64,000 bases of DNA from Bacillus sp. FJAT-28004 (GCF_001280845.1 NZ_LGHP01000001.1:801905-865904); one strand, 5' to 3'; positions 27,976 through 37,243 are shown, counted from the stretch's first letter. Numbers and translations: made by a program. Notes: generated by a model from the letters alone, not told the origin.

Positions 27976-28029
27976 TACGTTTGTTGAACATCCCACTAAG
28001 CAGCAGGGAAGTTCGGCAAACGTTTTTTT
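27976..28029 (+). terminator. Terminator of mqnC
   Basis: An interrupted stem (ACGTTTG, GAAC and TCCC segments with their complements) is closed by a loop of about 12 bases and followed by seven T. Confidence 0.8.
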
Positions 28030-28119
28030 GTATGCTTGCTTCCCTTACATTCCAATGTCTTCATCGTATATCCCCGTACGCGGCACCATATACTGATAAG
28101 GAAGGAAAGGGGTGAGCTG

Positions 28120-29052
28120 ATGGAGCTATTCACGGTATCGTTACCTGCAAGTCTCCAAAAGTCGGTAAACAAACTAACTCATTTGTTGAGGGAACAAGTG
28201 CTCGTCGATTTACATATTGGCTCAAAAACGGAGCAAACAGCCGTCATTGATTTTCAGCAGATATCTGATCAGGATATAAGCTGTAAAGCACTGCTGCCGG
28301 AATTTCAGTTAAAGCTGCACGGCCAAGCCGTATATAAAGCAGCTTCACTAGCCATAGCTGAGTTTGTAGTAAGTGAGATGGAGCCTGGGTTGCTAGCTGC
28401 TATTATTCGCAGAAAGTATCGTAATAATAGTTCAGCCGATACAGCTGCTATCGAGCGATATTGTCATGATTTGCTGCATGGGAAAGAATGGGACGGTCTT
28501 GGAACGAGATTTCTGGATGCGGATCGTTTAAGACGAAAGAGCAAGGTAGCCGCTGAGGTCAAGTTTTTTTTGCAGGATAATACCGAGCTTAACGTTAAGG
28601 GGTTTACGACATTTAGACTCGAGCCATATCGGAAGGAACTAGCTGAGGTCGTAGAATATGCATTAGATGAGTATGTGCTCGATAAACAATACCAGGAGTT
28701 TATTTCCCTGTTAAAATATTTTGTTTTTCTTCAAGACACGAAGCTGCCGATGGTCCATTTGCTGCATAAGGGCGGACACGAATTCATGCTTTATGACGAA
28801 AGCTTCCAACCGCTTGACCCGAATCCGCCAACGGATCGCATTGTAGCAGAAATGCTTGAAACGGAAATGAATATCGAAGACATGGTCATCAGCTCGCTGA
28901 TTGCCGTATCTCCTAAGCATATTACGATCCATACAAGGCAGCAGGATATGCAGGTTATTCGGACGATTCAAACGATCTTTGATCAACGGGTTACCGTATG
29001 TTTGCAATGTGCTTCTTGCAGCAGCAGCCTTGATGAACTCGTTCAGCCATAG
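28120..29052 (+). CDS. ytxC: Sporulation protein YtxC
   Basis: A 310-residue protein of the YtxC family, which has no known biochemical activity. There is no signal peptide or membrane segment. The conserved central part includes VKGFTTFRLEPYRKEL and a long acidic helix (VVEYALDEYVLDKQYQEF); a C-terminal segment ends in a CLQCASC cysteine cluster. The frame is open from 28036, but AAGGGGTGA at 28107-28115 fixes the ATG at 28120. Location directly before thrS is the same as in Bacillus. Confidence 0.85.
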   Translation: MELFTVSLPASLQKSVNKLTHLLREQVLVDLHIGSKTEQTAVIDFQQISDQDISCKALLPEFQLKLHGQAVYKAASLAIAEFVVSEMEPGLLAAIIRRKYRNNSSADTAAIERYCHDLLHGKEWDGLGTRFLDADRLRRKSKVAAEVKFFLQDNTELNVKGFTTFRLEPYRKELAEVVEYALDEYVLDKQYQEFISLLKYFVFLQDTKLPMVHLLHKGGHEFMLYDESFQPLDPNPPTDRIVAEMLETEMNIEDMVISSLIAVSPKHITIHTRQQDMQVIRTIQTIFDQRVTVCLQCASCSSSLDELVQP

Positions 29053-29092
29053 GTGCAATTAACGAATTAGCGCACAATTGAAGCTTATAGCC

Positions 29093-29121
29093 TTGACCAA
29101 ACGCTCAAGTCGAGCTATAAT
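29093..29121 (+). promoter_or_regulatory. Promoter of the thrS T-box leader
   Basis: TTGACC (29093-29098) and TATAAT (29116-29121) are spaced by 17 bases, giving a start of transcription at about 29128. Confidence 0.8.
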
Positions 29122-29127
29122 GACACA

Positions 29128-29428
29128 CATATACGAAGTAATCGGCAATGAAAAAGACATGTGTCTGTTTATGATGTTTGGTCCAGAGAGAGGAAACACG
29201 GCTGTAATTTCCTTCCATAATGTCCACAGACATACCCCTTTGAAGCTGTATAGCCCAACCTGTAGCAAGTTTCTTATGAAGCTGATTGCTATAGCAGTAT
29301 GCTATACCGGAAATCTCCGTTACCAGATAATACGAGGACTGCTGCGTTAGGTAATGAGAGCAGTCGAAGTAGGGTGGAACCACGAGCACACAAGCACTCG
29401 TCCCTTTTTTAGGGATGCGTGCTTTTTT
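29128..29428 (+). ncRNA. T-box leader of thrS
   Basis: The leader contains the AGAGAG element of stem I (about 29186), the highly conserved T-box AGGGTGGAACCACG at 29371-29384, and a terminator AAGCACTCGTCCCT with complementary half and seven T at 29390-29428. Uncharged tRNA pairs with the leader and lets transcription continue. The gene behind it predicts a threonine specifier; I could not place the specifier codon with certainty. This accounts for the 448-base gap before thrS. Confidence 0.93.
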
Positions 29429-29500
29429 TGTGCTCTTTTTTGCTTGGAATGATGAATGGAAGCGTAACTTGCTTACGGACAAAATGGAGGATGAACCAAA

Positions 29501-31438
29501 ATGACAATTCAAATCACTTTGCCAGATGGCGCGGTACGAGAATATGCTGCTGGCACAACTATTGAAGAAGTAGCAGGCTCGATCAGTACGGGTTTGCGCA
29601 AAAATGCGATTGCCGGAAAAATTGACGGTAAAGTAGTAGATGTATATACACCTATCGAGAAAAATGCCGCAATTGAGATCGTTACCGTTGATTCAGCTGA
29701 CGGCCTTGAAGTATATCGCCATAGTACAGCTCATTTGCTGGCACAAGCAATCAAACGCTTGTATGGGAATACGAATGTTAAGCTTGGAATCGGTCCAGTA
29801 ATCGAGGATGGCTTCTACTATGATATTGATATGGAGCAATCGTTGACGCCTGAGGATCTTGTGAAGATTGAGAAGGAAATGGACAAAATTGTTCAGCAAA
29901 ACATCGATATTCGTCGTCGTGTAGTTAGCAGAGACGAGGCGCTGTCGATTTTCACTGAGCTTGACGATAACCTTAAGCTGGAGCTTATTCGTGATCTTCC
30001 AGCAGATTCAGTAATTACGATGTATGACCAAGGTGAGTTTTTCGATCTATGCCGTGGACCGCATTTGCCTTCTACTGGCCGAATTAAAGCCTTTAAGCTG
30101 TTAAGCGTAGCTGGTGCTTACTGGCGCGGAGATTCCAAAAACAAAATGCTGCAGCGTATTTACGGAACAGCTTTCCCTAAGAAAGCACAATTGGATGAGC
30201 ATCTTCACTTCCTAGAGGAAGCGAAGAAACGTGATCACCGTAAACTAGGTCGTGAGCTGAAAATGTTCACTTTCTCGCGTGAGGTTGGTCAAGGCTTGCC
30301 GTTATGGCTGCCGAATGGTTCGAAGCTTCGTAGAACGATGGAGCGTTATATCGTGGATCTAGAGGAAAGACTGGGTTATGAGCATGTCTATACGCCGGTA
30401 CTTGCGAATGTGGAGCTTTACAAAACTTCCGGTCACTGGGAGCACTATAGCGAGGATATGTTCCCAAAAATGATCATGGATAACGAAGAGCTCGTTCTTC
30501 GTCCAATGAACTGTCCTCACCATATGATGGTGTTCAAAAGTGACATGCGGAGCTACCGTGATCTGCCTGTAAGGATTGCTGAGCTTGGTACGATGCACCG
30601 CTACGAAATGTCAGGCGCGCTCACAGGCTTGCACCGCGTACGTGCTATGACCCTTAATGATGCGCATATCTTCTGCCGTCCGGATCAAATTAAAGAAGAA
30701 TTTGCACGTGTTGTTAACTTGATCCGTAAGGTTTATGAGGATTTCGGAATTAAGGAATACCGTTTCCGCTTATCTTATCGTGATCCTAAGGATACTGAAA
30801 AGTATTTCCAAAATGATGAGATGTGGGAAATGTCGCAGCGCATGCTGCGTGAGGTTGTCGAGGAGCTGGAACTTCCGTTCTTCGAAGCTGAAGGTGAAGC
30901 TGCATTCTACGGTCCTAAGCTTGACGTTCAAATTAAAACTGCGCTTGGCAAAGAAGAGACATTGTCGACTGCACAGCTTGATTTCTTGCTTCCTGAGCGT
31001 TTCGAGCTTGAATATGTCGGTGATGATGGCAAAAAGCATCGTCCGGTCGTTATCCACCGCGGCATCATAAGCACAATGGAAAGAATGACTGCTTTCTTGT
31101 TAGAGAATTTTGCTGGCGCGCTTCCGCTATGGTTGTCACCAGTACAAGCGAAGGTCATCCCGGTATCGACTGCTTATGAAGAGTATGCACGCAAAGTAGC
31201 AGAGCAGCTGCAAGAAAACGGCATTCGTGTAGAAAGTGACCTGCGCAATGAGAAGCTAGGTTACAAAATTCGTGAGGCTCAGCTTGAAAAAGCGCCTTAT
31301 ATGCTCGTAGTTGGCGAGAATGAAATGCAAGCAGAAGCCGTTTCTGTAAGAAAACGCGGCGAGGGTGATCTTGGCGCGCTTCCTGTTACAGAGCTGATTT
31401 CTCTATTGCAAAAGCAGATCGCAAACAAAGAACAATAA
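29501..31438 (+). CDS. thrS: Threonine--tRNA ligase
   Basis: Class II aminoacyl-tRNA synthetase of 645 residues. Domains in order are TGS (about 1-63), the editing second additional domain ([14 protein letters not shown] and HDxxC-type CRGPHLP near 184), the catalytic core with zinc site (MNCPHHMM, motif 2 [12 protein letters not shown]) and a C-terminal anticodon-binding domain (about 545-645). TGGAGGA precedes the ATG. A T-box upstream responds to tRNA-Thr charging. Confidence 0.97.
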   Translation: MTIQITLPDGAVREYAAGTTIEEVAGSISTGLRKNAIAGKIDGKVVDVYTPIEKNAAIEIVTVDSADGLEVYRHSTAHLLAQAIKRLYGNTNVKLGIGPVIEDGFYYDIDMEQSLTPEDLVKIEKEMDKIVQQNIDIRRRVVSRDEALSIFTELDDNLKLELIRDLPADSVITMYDQGEFFDLCRGPHLPSTGRIKAFKLLSVAGAYWRGDSKNKMLQRIYGTAFPKKAQLDEHLHFLEEAKKRDHRKLGRELKMFTFSREVGQGLPLWLPNGSKLRRTMERYIVDLEERLGYEHVYTPVLANVELYKTSGHWEHYSEDMFPKMIMDNEELVLRPMNCPHHMMVFKSDMRSYRDLPVRIAELGTMHRYEMSGALTGLHRVRAMTLNDAHIFCRPDQIKEEFARVVNLIRKVYEDFGIKEYRFRLSYRDPKDTEKYFQNDEMWEMSQRMLREVVEELELPFFEAEGEAAFYGPKLDVQIKTALGKEETLSTAQLDFLLPERFELEYVGDDGKKHRPVVIHRGIISTMERMTAFLLENFAGALPLWLSPVQAKVIPVSTAYEEYARKVAEQLQENGIRVESDLRNEKLGYKIREAQLEKAPYMLVVGENEMQAEAVSVRKRGEGDLGALPVTELISLLQKQIANKEQ

Positions 31439-31450
31439 TAATTAACGCAT

Positions 31451-31517
31451 AAAGCTTGAGCCATCGGGGCATTATTCTTCTGAGGAGGAAGTACCCAGAT
31501 GGCTACAAGCTTTTTTT
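31451..31517 (+). terminator. Terminator-like hairpin after thrS, overlapping the next start codon
   Basis: AAAGCTTGAGCCATC (31451-31465) pairs with GATGGCTACAAGCTTT (31498-31513) around a 32-base loop and runs into seven T. The loop holds the GAGGAGG ribosome binding site of the following gene and the 3' arm contains its ATG. Confidence 0.7.
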
Positions 31518-32101
31518 ATATTCAAAAAGGTTTAACCGCTTTGCTGCTCCTGTCTGTTATCGTCATCGGCTTAGATACAATGAGCGGCACAGTACATGCT
31601 GAAGCAGCGGCGCCAGAGCAGGGCGCTGTTGCAAGCAAAAGCGACAACCTAGGCAAGTCAAAAGCAGCAGCGTCCAATTCTATAAAAACCAAGCCGAATA
31701 AAGTTGAAGTTGTTGCTACAGGTTATACAGCTGGCGTAGAATCGACCGGCAAACGCCCAGGGCATCCGCAATATGGAATCACCTATTCAGGCGTAAAGGT
31801 ACGCAGAGATCAAGTCTCTACGATAGCGGCGGATACAAAGCTTTTTCCTATTGGAACGCTGCTGTATATACCTGGCTATGGCTATGGTGTGGTGGCTGAT
31901 ACAGGCTCAGCCATAAAGGGAAAACGCATCGATTTGTATTTTGAAACGATCAAGCAGGTGTACGAGCAGTGGGGGAAGCGCACGGTTCATGTAGAGGTAC
32001 TGCGAATAGGAACGGGCAAGCTTTCACAGGCATGGCTGAACAAAATTAATTTGGCAATAGAGGCTGGAAAGCCTATTCCGCAGACGTATTTAGAATCGTA
32101 A
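31499..32101 (+). CDS. Secreted 3D-domain protein
   Basis: A 200-residue exported protein. Residues 1-36 look like a signal peptide with one Lys at 10 and a hydrophobic core, ending near VHAEA. Residues 75-170 form a 3D domain (double-psi beta barrel) with VVATGYTAG and the signature aspartates in [18 protein letters not shown]. The fold occurs in cell-wall lytic transglycosylases and in YuiC/YocH-type proteins, so cell-wall cleavage is likely. GAGGAGG lies before the ATG. The start codon is inside the thrS terminator stem, which is odd. Confidence 0.85.
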   Translation: MATSFFYIQKGLTALLLLSVIVIGLDTMSGTVHAEAAAPEQGAVASKSDNLGKSKAAASNSIKTKPNKVEVVATGYTAGVESTGKRPGHPQYGITYSGVKVRRDQVSTIAADTKLFPIGTLLYIPGYGYGVVADTGSAIKGKRIDLYFETIKQVYEQWGKRTVHVEVLRIGTGKLSQAWLNKINLAIEAGKPIPQTYLES

Positions 32102-32162
32102 AAAGGTCGTATAATATGCGGCAAGAATGCCATACTATCAATGAACCGGGGAGGTGAATACA

Positions 32163-32291
32163 ATGGCTAAAAACAAAAACAACAAAGCCCAAAACAATCA
32201 ATACAATGCAGAATTCGCAGAAGAGTTTAACCAGAACAACGCTGCTGGCAAACAAGCGGCAAACAATGCTCAGCAAAAAGCTGAGAAGTAA
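32163..32291 (+). CDS. Small Asn/Gln/Ala-rich protein, SASP gamma-like
   Basis: A 42-residue protein starting MAKNKNNKAQNNQYNAEFAEEF and ending NNAQQKAEK. It has no hydrophobic segment. The Gln/Asn-rich composition with an EFAEE segment recalls gamma-type small acid-soluble spore proteins, which serve as amino-acid stores in the spore; a full repeat typical of SspE is absent. GGGGAGGTGAAT precedes the ATG at an ideal distance and a strong terminator follows. The call as a gene is secure; the family is a reasonable guess. Confidence 0.6.
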   Translation: MAKNKNNKAQNNQYNAEFAEEFNQNNAAGKQAANNAQQKAEK

Positions 32292-32320
32292 TATTTTTTG
32301 CTATGCCATGAGAAGAAATC

Positions 32321-32353
32321 AAAGAGGAACCTTAACGGTTCCTCTTTTCTTTT
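32321..32353 (+). terminator. Terminator of the SASP-like gene
   Basis: AAAGAGGAACC pairs with GGTTCCTCTTT around a five-base loop and runs into CTTTT. Confidence 0.88.
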
Positions 32354-32355
32354 GT

Positions 32356-32430
32356 CCCGTTTCGATTCCGTTACGGAGTACCGACGGTACCGTAGTAGGT
32401 GTCATTGGCGCAGATATTTCGTTCGCATAA
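32356..32430 (+). pseudogene. Short relic of a Cache-domain sensor
   Basis: The plus-strand frame reads PVSIPLRSTDGTVVGVIGAD followed by ISFA and a stop. This matches the core of Cache sensor domains of chemoreceptors and kinases (IPIYD-DGKVVGVVGADIS type). There is no start codon with a ribosome binding site, no flanking domain, and the terminator of the previous gene abuts it. It is best read as the remnant of a deleted chemoreceptor-type gene; a chance match over this length is possible. Confidence 0.35.
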
Positions 32431-32511
32431 AAAAGAGTTTTCAAATGACCTCGGTTTGTTGTATGATTACATATGTAAGAAATAATAACATGACGAGACA
32501 GGTGAATTCTC

Positions 32512-32895
32512 ATGACAGATCCGATCATCCATTCAGGCTTTGTAATTGCTGCCCATCATCGTAAAGCGGGCGAGGTTTTTCCTTTTATTGATGCCTACGT
32601 TGCTAAGAAAGAGCAGGAAATAGCTGAAATTGAACAGATGGTTGAGCGTTATGAGAAAAGAAGGCTGATGGAAGACCGCGCGTATCAATCGATGTCTACA
32701 CTTAGAAGAATGCTGACAGGCAGGAAGCCCGATCATCATCTGGCCGTTGAATATATACATTTTGTAAGAAAACCGATGGAGAAAGTTCGTGCGCTCCGTC
32801 TGGAAATCGAAAGTGCTCGTTCCATAAAAAACGTAGCGGCTCCGACCGATATTGTAACGGTATCCTATGAGCTTGCCAATGAGATGAACGATTAA
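32512..32895 (+). CDS. Hypothetical protein
   Basis: I do not recognise this 127-residue soluble protein. It has no signal peptide or membrane segment. Residues 30-52 form a charged helix (YVAKKEQEIAEIEQMVERYEKRR) likely to be a coiled coil, followed by a basic centre (LRRMLTGRKPDHH) and a second helix (PMEKVRALRLEIESARSIK). ACAGGTGA precedes the ATG and a strong bidirectional terminator follows, so it is a single-gene unit. Base composition fits the neighbourhood. Confidence 0.7.
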   Translation: MTDPIIHSGFVIAAHHRKAGEVFPFIDAYVAKKEQEIAEIEQMVERYEKRRLMEDRAYQSMSTLRRMLTGRKPDHHLAVEYIHFVRKPMEKVRALRLEIESARSIKNVAAPTDIVTVSYELANEMND

Positions 32896-32911
32896 TTGCA
32901 TCATACGTATA

Positions 32912-32965
32912 AATAACAAAGAACCGTTCAGGCCACATCGGCTTGGACGGTTCTTTGTTATTATT
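32912..32965. terminator. Bidirectional terminator between the hypothetical gene and amt
   Basis: AATAACAAAGAACCGT pairs perfectly with ACGGTTCTTTGTTATT (16 bp). The leftward amt stop codon lies inside the 3' arm. Confidence 0.85.
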
Positions 32966-34256
32966 TGCTGTTTTTCAAACGATCATAATCGAGGAAATCA
33001 TGCTCCTGGCTGTATGCAGGAACTCCGTGAATACCAACATCAAGACCGATGAGCTCCTCATCCTTGGAGACGCGGACAGGAATTACTTTGCGAATCAGCC
33101 ATAGTGCGCCCCATGTTAGAGCGAAGCCCCAAAGGGAAACGATAATTAACCCAAGCGCTTGAACGCCCAGTAAGTCAAAGGCTCCCCCATAAAATAAACC
33201 GTAGTAACCCTTGCCTACGCCTTCGGTTAGCTCGGGGAGTGCGAATAAGCCGACTGCGAGTGTACCGATGCTGCCGCTGACGCCATGTACGGCAAAGGCG
33301 CCAACAGGATCGTCGACCTGTCTGCGCTCGAGCCACTCTGTAACCAGCACCATCGCAATTCCTGATACTGCGCCGATACCGATTGCAGCGATATCGGATA
33401 CGAATGCGCAGCCTGCTGTAATGCCCACAAGGCCAGCGAGTGAACCGTTAATGACCATAGGCGGATCAGCTTTCTTATAGCGGAACATCGTAAACAGAAT
33501 ACATGTGGCGCCTCCGGCAGCAGCCGAGAGCATTGTTGTAATTGCAATATGTCCGATTGAGCCGTTTGTAGCACTAAGCGTGCTGCCTGCATTGAAGCCA
33601 AACCAGCCAAACCAAAGAATGAATGCGCCAACAGAAGCTAGCGGCAAGTTAGAAGGCGGGACGATATTCGCTTTGCCGTCAGGGCTAAATTTGCCGATAC
33701 GCGGGCCAATGAAAATGGCAGCAGCAAGTGCGGAAAAACCGCCCAAAGCATGAATGACGGCGGACCCGGCAAAATCAATCATACCAAGCGAACCAAGAAA
33801 GCCATTGCTTGACCATACCCAGTGTCCTGCTAACGGATAAATGAAACCTGTCATTGCAATAGTTAATAAGATATAAGCTCTAAAATTTATTCTCTCCGCT
33901 ACCGCGCCAGACACGATTGAAATGACGGCTATAACGAATGCACATTGGAATAACCAGTAGGTTTCATGCGTAATATTTAAGTTTATGTGAGACAGGTCTC
34001 CATTGATGAGGAAGCCGGTCGTTCCGATGATTCCGCCTGCGTCCTGCCCGTACATGAGAGCGAATCCAAAAAAGTAAAAAACAAGTGCGCCGAAAGCGAT
34101 GTCGACAAAAACCTTCATAATGATGCTTACGGCATTCTTTTGCCTAACAAATCCTGCTTCAAGCAGTGCGAATCCGCCTTCCATGAGCAAGATCATGGCC
34201 GCTGTCAAAACGACCCAGATCGTATCTAAGCCTTTTGACAGTTCGATAACGTCCAT
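32961..34256 (-). CDS. amt: Ammonium transporter
   Basis: A 431-residue Amt/Mep channel with 11 predicted helices. The signatures MILLMEGGFALLEAGFVRQKN, the central FGWFGFNAGSTLS and the late twin-His region (GGFSALAAAI ... AVHGVSGSIG) fit the family. No glnK gene is adjacent on either side, unlike in many bacteria. The promoter upstream carries GlnR/TnrA-like sites, so nitrogen control is likely. Confidence 0.93.
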   Translation of the reverse strand: MDVIELSKGLDTIWVVLTAAMILLMEGGFALLEAGFVRQKNAVSIIMKVFVDIAFGALVFYFFGFALMYGQDAGGIIGTTGFLINGDLSHINLNITHETYWLFQCAFVIAVISIVSGAVAERINFRAYILLTIAMTGFIYPLAGHWVWSSNGFLGSLGMIDFAGSAVIHALGGFSALAAAIFIGPRIGKFSPDGKANIVPPSNLPLASVGAFILWFGWFGFNAGSTLSATNGSIGHIAITTMLSAAAGGATCILFTMFRYKKADPPMVINGSLAGLVGITAGCAFVSDIAAIGIGAVSGIAMVLVTEWLERRQVDDPVGAFAVHGVSGSIGTLAVGLFALPELTEGVGKGYYGLFYGGAFDLLGVQALGLIIVSLWGFALTWGALWLIRKVIPVRVSKDEELIGLDVGIHGVPAYSQEHDFLDYDRLKNSK

Positions 34257-34318
34257 TTCTTCATCTCCTATTCCTAGTAATCATCTTTAGTAGTCTCGAT
34301 TTTCCTAATCCGTTCATC

Positions 34319-34372
34319 ATTATAAATAGAAGACGTTAGCAATGTCAACGCTGAACGTTATGTTTTATGACG
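34319..34372 (-). promoter_or_regulatory. amt promoter with two GlnR/TnrA-like sites
   Basis: Read leftward, TTGACA (34343-34348) and TATAAT (34319-34324) are 18 bases apart. CGTCA-N7-TAACG at 34356-34372 matches the GlnR/TnrA consensus TGTNA-N7-TNACA except at its two outermost bases. A second, weaker copy CGTTG-N7-TAACG covers the -35 element (34334-34350). The two sites are exactly 22 bases apart. The upstream one is centred about 52 bases before the predicted transcription start, the position from which TnrA activates in Bacillus. Confidence 0.55.
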
Positions 34373-34519
34373 CGTGTTAGGTTTAAAATGGATAGAATCA
34401 ACAAATGCTCAGTCTAGAGACCGATTAACAATTCAATCGGCCGTCCCTTTTTCTATTGGATGTTGTCCGTTATACTATGATTATCAAACAACGATGGAAT
34501 CGTAAGGAGCTGGTGCCGC

Positions 34520-35539
34520 ATGAACGGAAACTTCGCAAACCGGTTATTCACCGGATTAATCATCATTGCAGTTGGCGTCTTGTTTTTACTGAATCAAACG
34601 GGTCATGTGACCTTTGATATTGGCGATCTTTTTTCTACCTATTGGCCTGTTATCATCATGATTGTAGGTATTCGCGGATTGTTGTCCAGCAGAACATACG
34701 GCTCGGGCTCAAGCTGGTGGGGCGCAATCGTCCTGCTTATTGGCTGTATATTTTTGGGACGCAACTTAGATTTGTTCTCTTGGTCTATTGGCGACATCAT
34801 CCCTTACATTTGGCCAATAGCTGTTATTTTAATCGGGATCAATATTATTTGGAGACCAAGATCAAAGCGCCAGACTCCGCCAACTGATGATTGGAAATCG
34901 TACCGTCCTTACACGGATGAAGCATCTGTTCCGCCTGCTCCGCCTCTACATCCCGATCCTACGAAGCAGCCAGCGGACACCCACTCTAAGGAAGAGAAGC
35001 AAGAAAATGCATCAAATAAACACTATGATGATTTTTCTGCGAGCAAGAAAGAGTATAAGGAATGGAAAAGCCACCATAAATCAGAGCTCAAAAAAAATGA
35101 GAAAGATTGGAAACGAAATCATAAGGAGCATGTGGAGTGGTGGAACCACAACGATTCGAATGTTCAGAATCGCTCCGGCTTTATTGGGGATATTCATATC
35201 GGTCATGATTATTGGGATTTAAAGCCGCTCAATATATCCCATTTCATTGGAGATACAGTGCTCGATTTAACAAAGGCTCAGGTTTCTATGGGTGAAACGA
35301 AAATTCATGTTTCTTCATTTATTGGCGATGTAAAGGTATACGTCCCGAATGATTACGAAGTAGGCGTACAGGTCGTCTCAAGCGCCTTTATTGGCGATGT
35401 GAAGGTGTTAGGCCAGAAAGAAGGCGGATTGTTTACGAATATCAATATTCAATCGCCTACCTATCAAGAATCGAACAAAAAAATTAAACTGGTCGTTAGC
35501 ACGTTTATCGGAGATGTTCGTGTTACAAAGGTAGGGTGA
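34520..35539 (+). CDS. liaF: LiaF-like envelope stress protein
   Basis: A 339-residue membrane protein. Four hydrophobic segments lie in residues 8-110 (LiaI/LiaF-TM type), then a charged, Lys/His/Trp-rich linker to about residue 215, then a C-terminal beta-repeat domain in which the phrase FIGD recurs five times (GFIGDIHI, FIGDTVLD, FIGDVKVY, FIGDVKVL, FIGDVRVT). LiaF inhibits the LiaRS system until cell-wall stress occurs. GGAGCTG precedes the ATG. It leads the liaFSR operon. The long charged linker is larger than in Bacillus LiaF. Confidence 0.88.
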   Translation: MNGNFANRLFTGLIIIAVGVLFLLNQTGHVTFDIGDLFSTYWPVIIMIVGIRGLLSSRTYGSGSSWWGAIVLLIGCIFLGRNLDLFSWSIGDIIPYIWPIAVILIGINIIWRPRSKRQTPPTDDWKSYRPYTDEASVPPAPPLHPDPTKQPADTHSKEEKQENASNKHYDDFSASKKEYKEWKSHHKSELKKNEKDWKRNHKEHVEWWNHNDSNVQNRSGFIGDIHIGHDYWDLKPLNISHFIGDTVLDLTKAQVSMGETKIHVSSFIGDVKVYVPNDYEVGVQVVSSAFIGDVKVLGQKEGGLFTNINIQSPTYQESNKKIKLVVSTFIGDVRVTKVG

Positions 35540-35546
35540 CCCGGGT

Positions 35547-36560
35547 ATGATGGTTCGTTTTTTGAGGAGCGGAAAGTGGGAACTCATTGGAATGTTCGTC
35601 ATTGCATCTTCCCTGTCTCTGCTCCTTGGAGCGGTGGTTTGGAATGGACTAATAGATGAAGTCAATAAGACGGAAGTGCGCCTTGGGGCCGCCTCCGTCT
35701 TCATCCTTGTGAGCGTGGCCTTTGGCTACTGGGCGGCACAGCGAATTGGACGCCGAATTGATACGCTCCATTTATCGTTAAAGCAAGCTTCTAACGGCAA
35801 CTTCGGCGTTCGGATCACAGAGGGTGGACACAATTCGTTTATTGAGGTTTATCGTGAGTTTAATGAGCTCGCACAGCAAATGGAAGAAAAGATGAAATGG
35901 CTGCAAGTTCGAGGCGAAGAGTACGTGATGACGGAATCGGCCTCGAATGAAGCGGCTGTACTCGAGGAGCGCAAGCGCTTGGCAAGAGATTTGCATGATA
36001 CGGTAAGCCAGCAATTATTCGCTATTCATATGTGCGCCTCTTCGCTTCCAAAGCTGCAGCAGGTTGATCGTGAACGGGCTGACTCCGTGCTCGAGCAGCT
36101 CGTCAATATGTCTAATTTAGCTCAGAAACAAATGAGGAATTTTATTGCTCAGCTGCGGCCTATGGAGCTTGAAGGTCGAACATTATATGAAGCACTAGAT
36201 AAGTGGTTCCCTGATTATTGCCGACAAAATAATTTGCAGGGTGAGCTTGAATGGCGTTTGAAGGAGCGCTTATCCGAAGCGAAGGAGCATCAGCTTTTTC
36301 TCATTGCCCAAGAAGCAATGGCGAATATCGTAAAGCATGCAAAAGCGAAGGGCTGTACGCTGACAATGGCAGATACGGAACGGCAGGTTAGCATGATTTT
36401 GCAGGATGATGGAATCGGCTTCAATGTAGATGGGGTGAAGCGCGGCTCATACGGACTGTCTACGATGCAGGAAAGAGCTCAGAAGCTTGGCGGCGCGGCC
36501 GAAATTTGGAGTAAGTCAGGAAGCGGGACGAGGGTAAAGGTTACGATACCAAAAATGTAG
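35547..36560 (+). CDS. liaS: Sensor histidine kinase LiaS
   Basis: A 337-residue NarX/LiaS-type kinase. Two membrane helices (about 12-34 and 46-64) with a very short outside loop make it an intramembrane-sensing kinase. A HAMP region follows, then a HisKA_3 domain with phosphorylated His150 (RLARDLHDTVSQQ) and an HATPase domain (DDGIGFN, GLSTMQERA). Two adjacent ATG codons are possible starts after GGTAGGGTGA. It begins 7 bases after liaF and is followed by liaR. Confidence 0.92.
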   Translation: MMVRFLRSGKWELIGMFVIASSLSLLLGAVVWNGLIDEVNKTEVRLGAASVFILVSVAFGYWAAQRIGRRIDTLHLSLKQASNGNFGVRITEGGHNSFIEVYREFNELAQQMEEKMKWLQVRGEEYVMTESASNEAAVLEERKRLARDLHDTVSQQLFAIHMCASSLPKLQQVDRERADSVLEQLVNMSNLAQKQMRNFIAQLRPMELEGRTLYEALDKWFPDYCRQNNLQGELEWRLKERLSEAKEHQLFLIAQEAMANIVKHAKAKGCTLTMADTERQVSMILQDDGIGFNVDGVKRGSYGLSTMQERAQKLGGAAEIWSKSGSGTRVKVTIPKM

Positions 36561-36577
36561 CGGGGAGAGCTAGAATA

Positions 36578-37243
36578 ATGGGTGGATCTGAGCTTATAAA
36601 AGTGATGATAGTGGATGATCATGATATGGTAAGGACGGGCCTTCGAACTTATCTAATGTTGGAGCCGAAGCTTCATGTCATTGCTGAAGCGAGCAATGGA
36701 CAGTCTGCAATAGACATGCTGAAGGCAAGCTCGGAGGAAATGAGGCCTCATATTATTTTGATGGATCTTATGATGCCTGGCATGGATGGCATTGAGGCGA
36801 CAAGGGCGATTATCTCTCATTTTCCAGATATGAAAATCGTAATGCTGACCAGCTTTCTCGAGGATGATAAGGTTTATGGTGCGATCGAGGCTGGCGCTGT
36901 CAGCTATGTTCTCAAAACCGTTTCTGCAGAAGAGCTTATATATGCGATCAGTGGCGCTTTCAAAGGAATGCCGGTCATGACCGCAGACGTTTCGCAGGCG
37001 CTAACGAGAGGCTTAAGACAGAAGACAGCGCAGTCTGGTGATGAGGGCTTGACGGAACGTGAGAAGGAAGTGCTGCTTCTTATCGCAGATGGACAATCAA
37101 ACAAAGAAATTGCTGAAGAGCTGCATATTAGCGTGAAGACGGTAAAAACACATGTCAGCAATTTATTGATGAAGTGTGAGCTTGACGACCGAACTCAACT
37201 TGCTGTGCTGGCCCATCGCAAGGGCTGGGCTAATCGCACATAA
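36578..37243 (+). CDS. liaR: Response regulator LiaR
   Basis: A 221-residue NarL/LuxR-type response regulator. The receiver has VDDHD at 12-16 and the phosphoacceptor Asp63 (ILMDLMMPGMDG). The C-terminal LuxR helix-turn-helix reads LTEREKEVLLLIADGQSNKE. It starts 17 bases after liaS behind GGGGAGAG. Together with LiaF and LiaS it forms the cell-envelope stress system known from Bacillus. Confidence 0.93.
   Translation: MGGSELIKVMIVDDHDMVRTGLRTYLMLEPKLHVIAEASNGQSAIDMLKASSEEMRPHIILMDLMMPGMDGIEATRAIISHFPDMKIVMLTSFLEDDKVYGAIEAGAVSYVLKTVSAEELIYAISGAFKGMPVMTADVSQALTRGLRQKTAQSGDEGLTEREKEVLLLIADGQSNKEIAEELHISVKTVKTHVSNLLMKCELDDRTQLAVLAHRKGWANRT

Noticed and set aside
29078..29350. Open frames on both strands in the thrS leader.
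   Set aside because: They lie inside the T-box RNA and have no ribosome sites; the conserved RNA explains the sequence.
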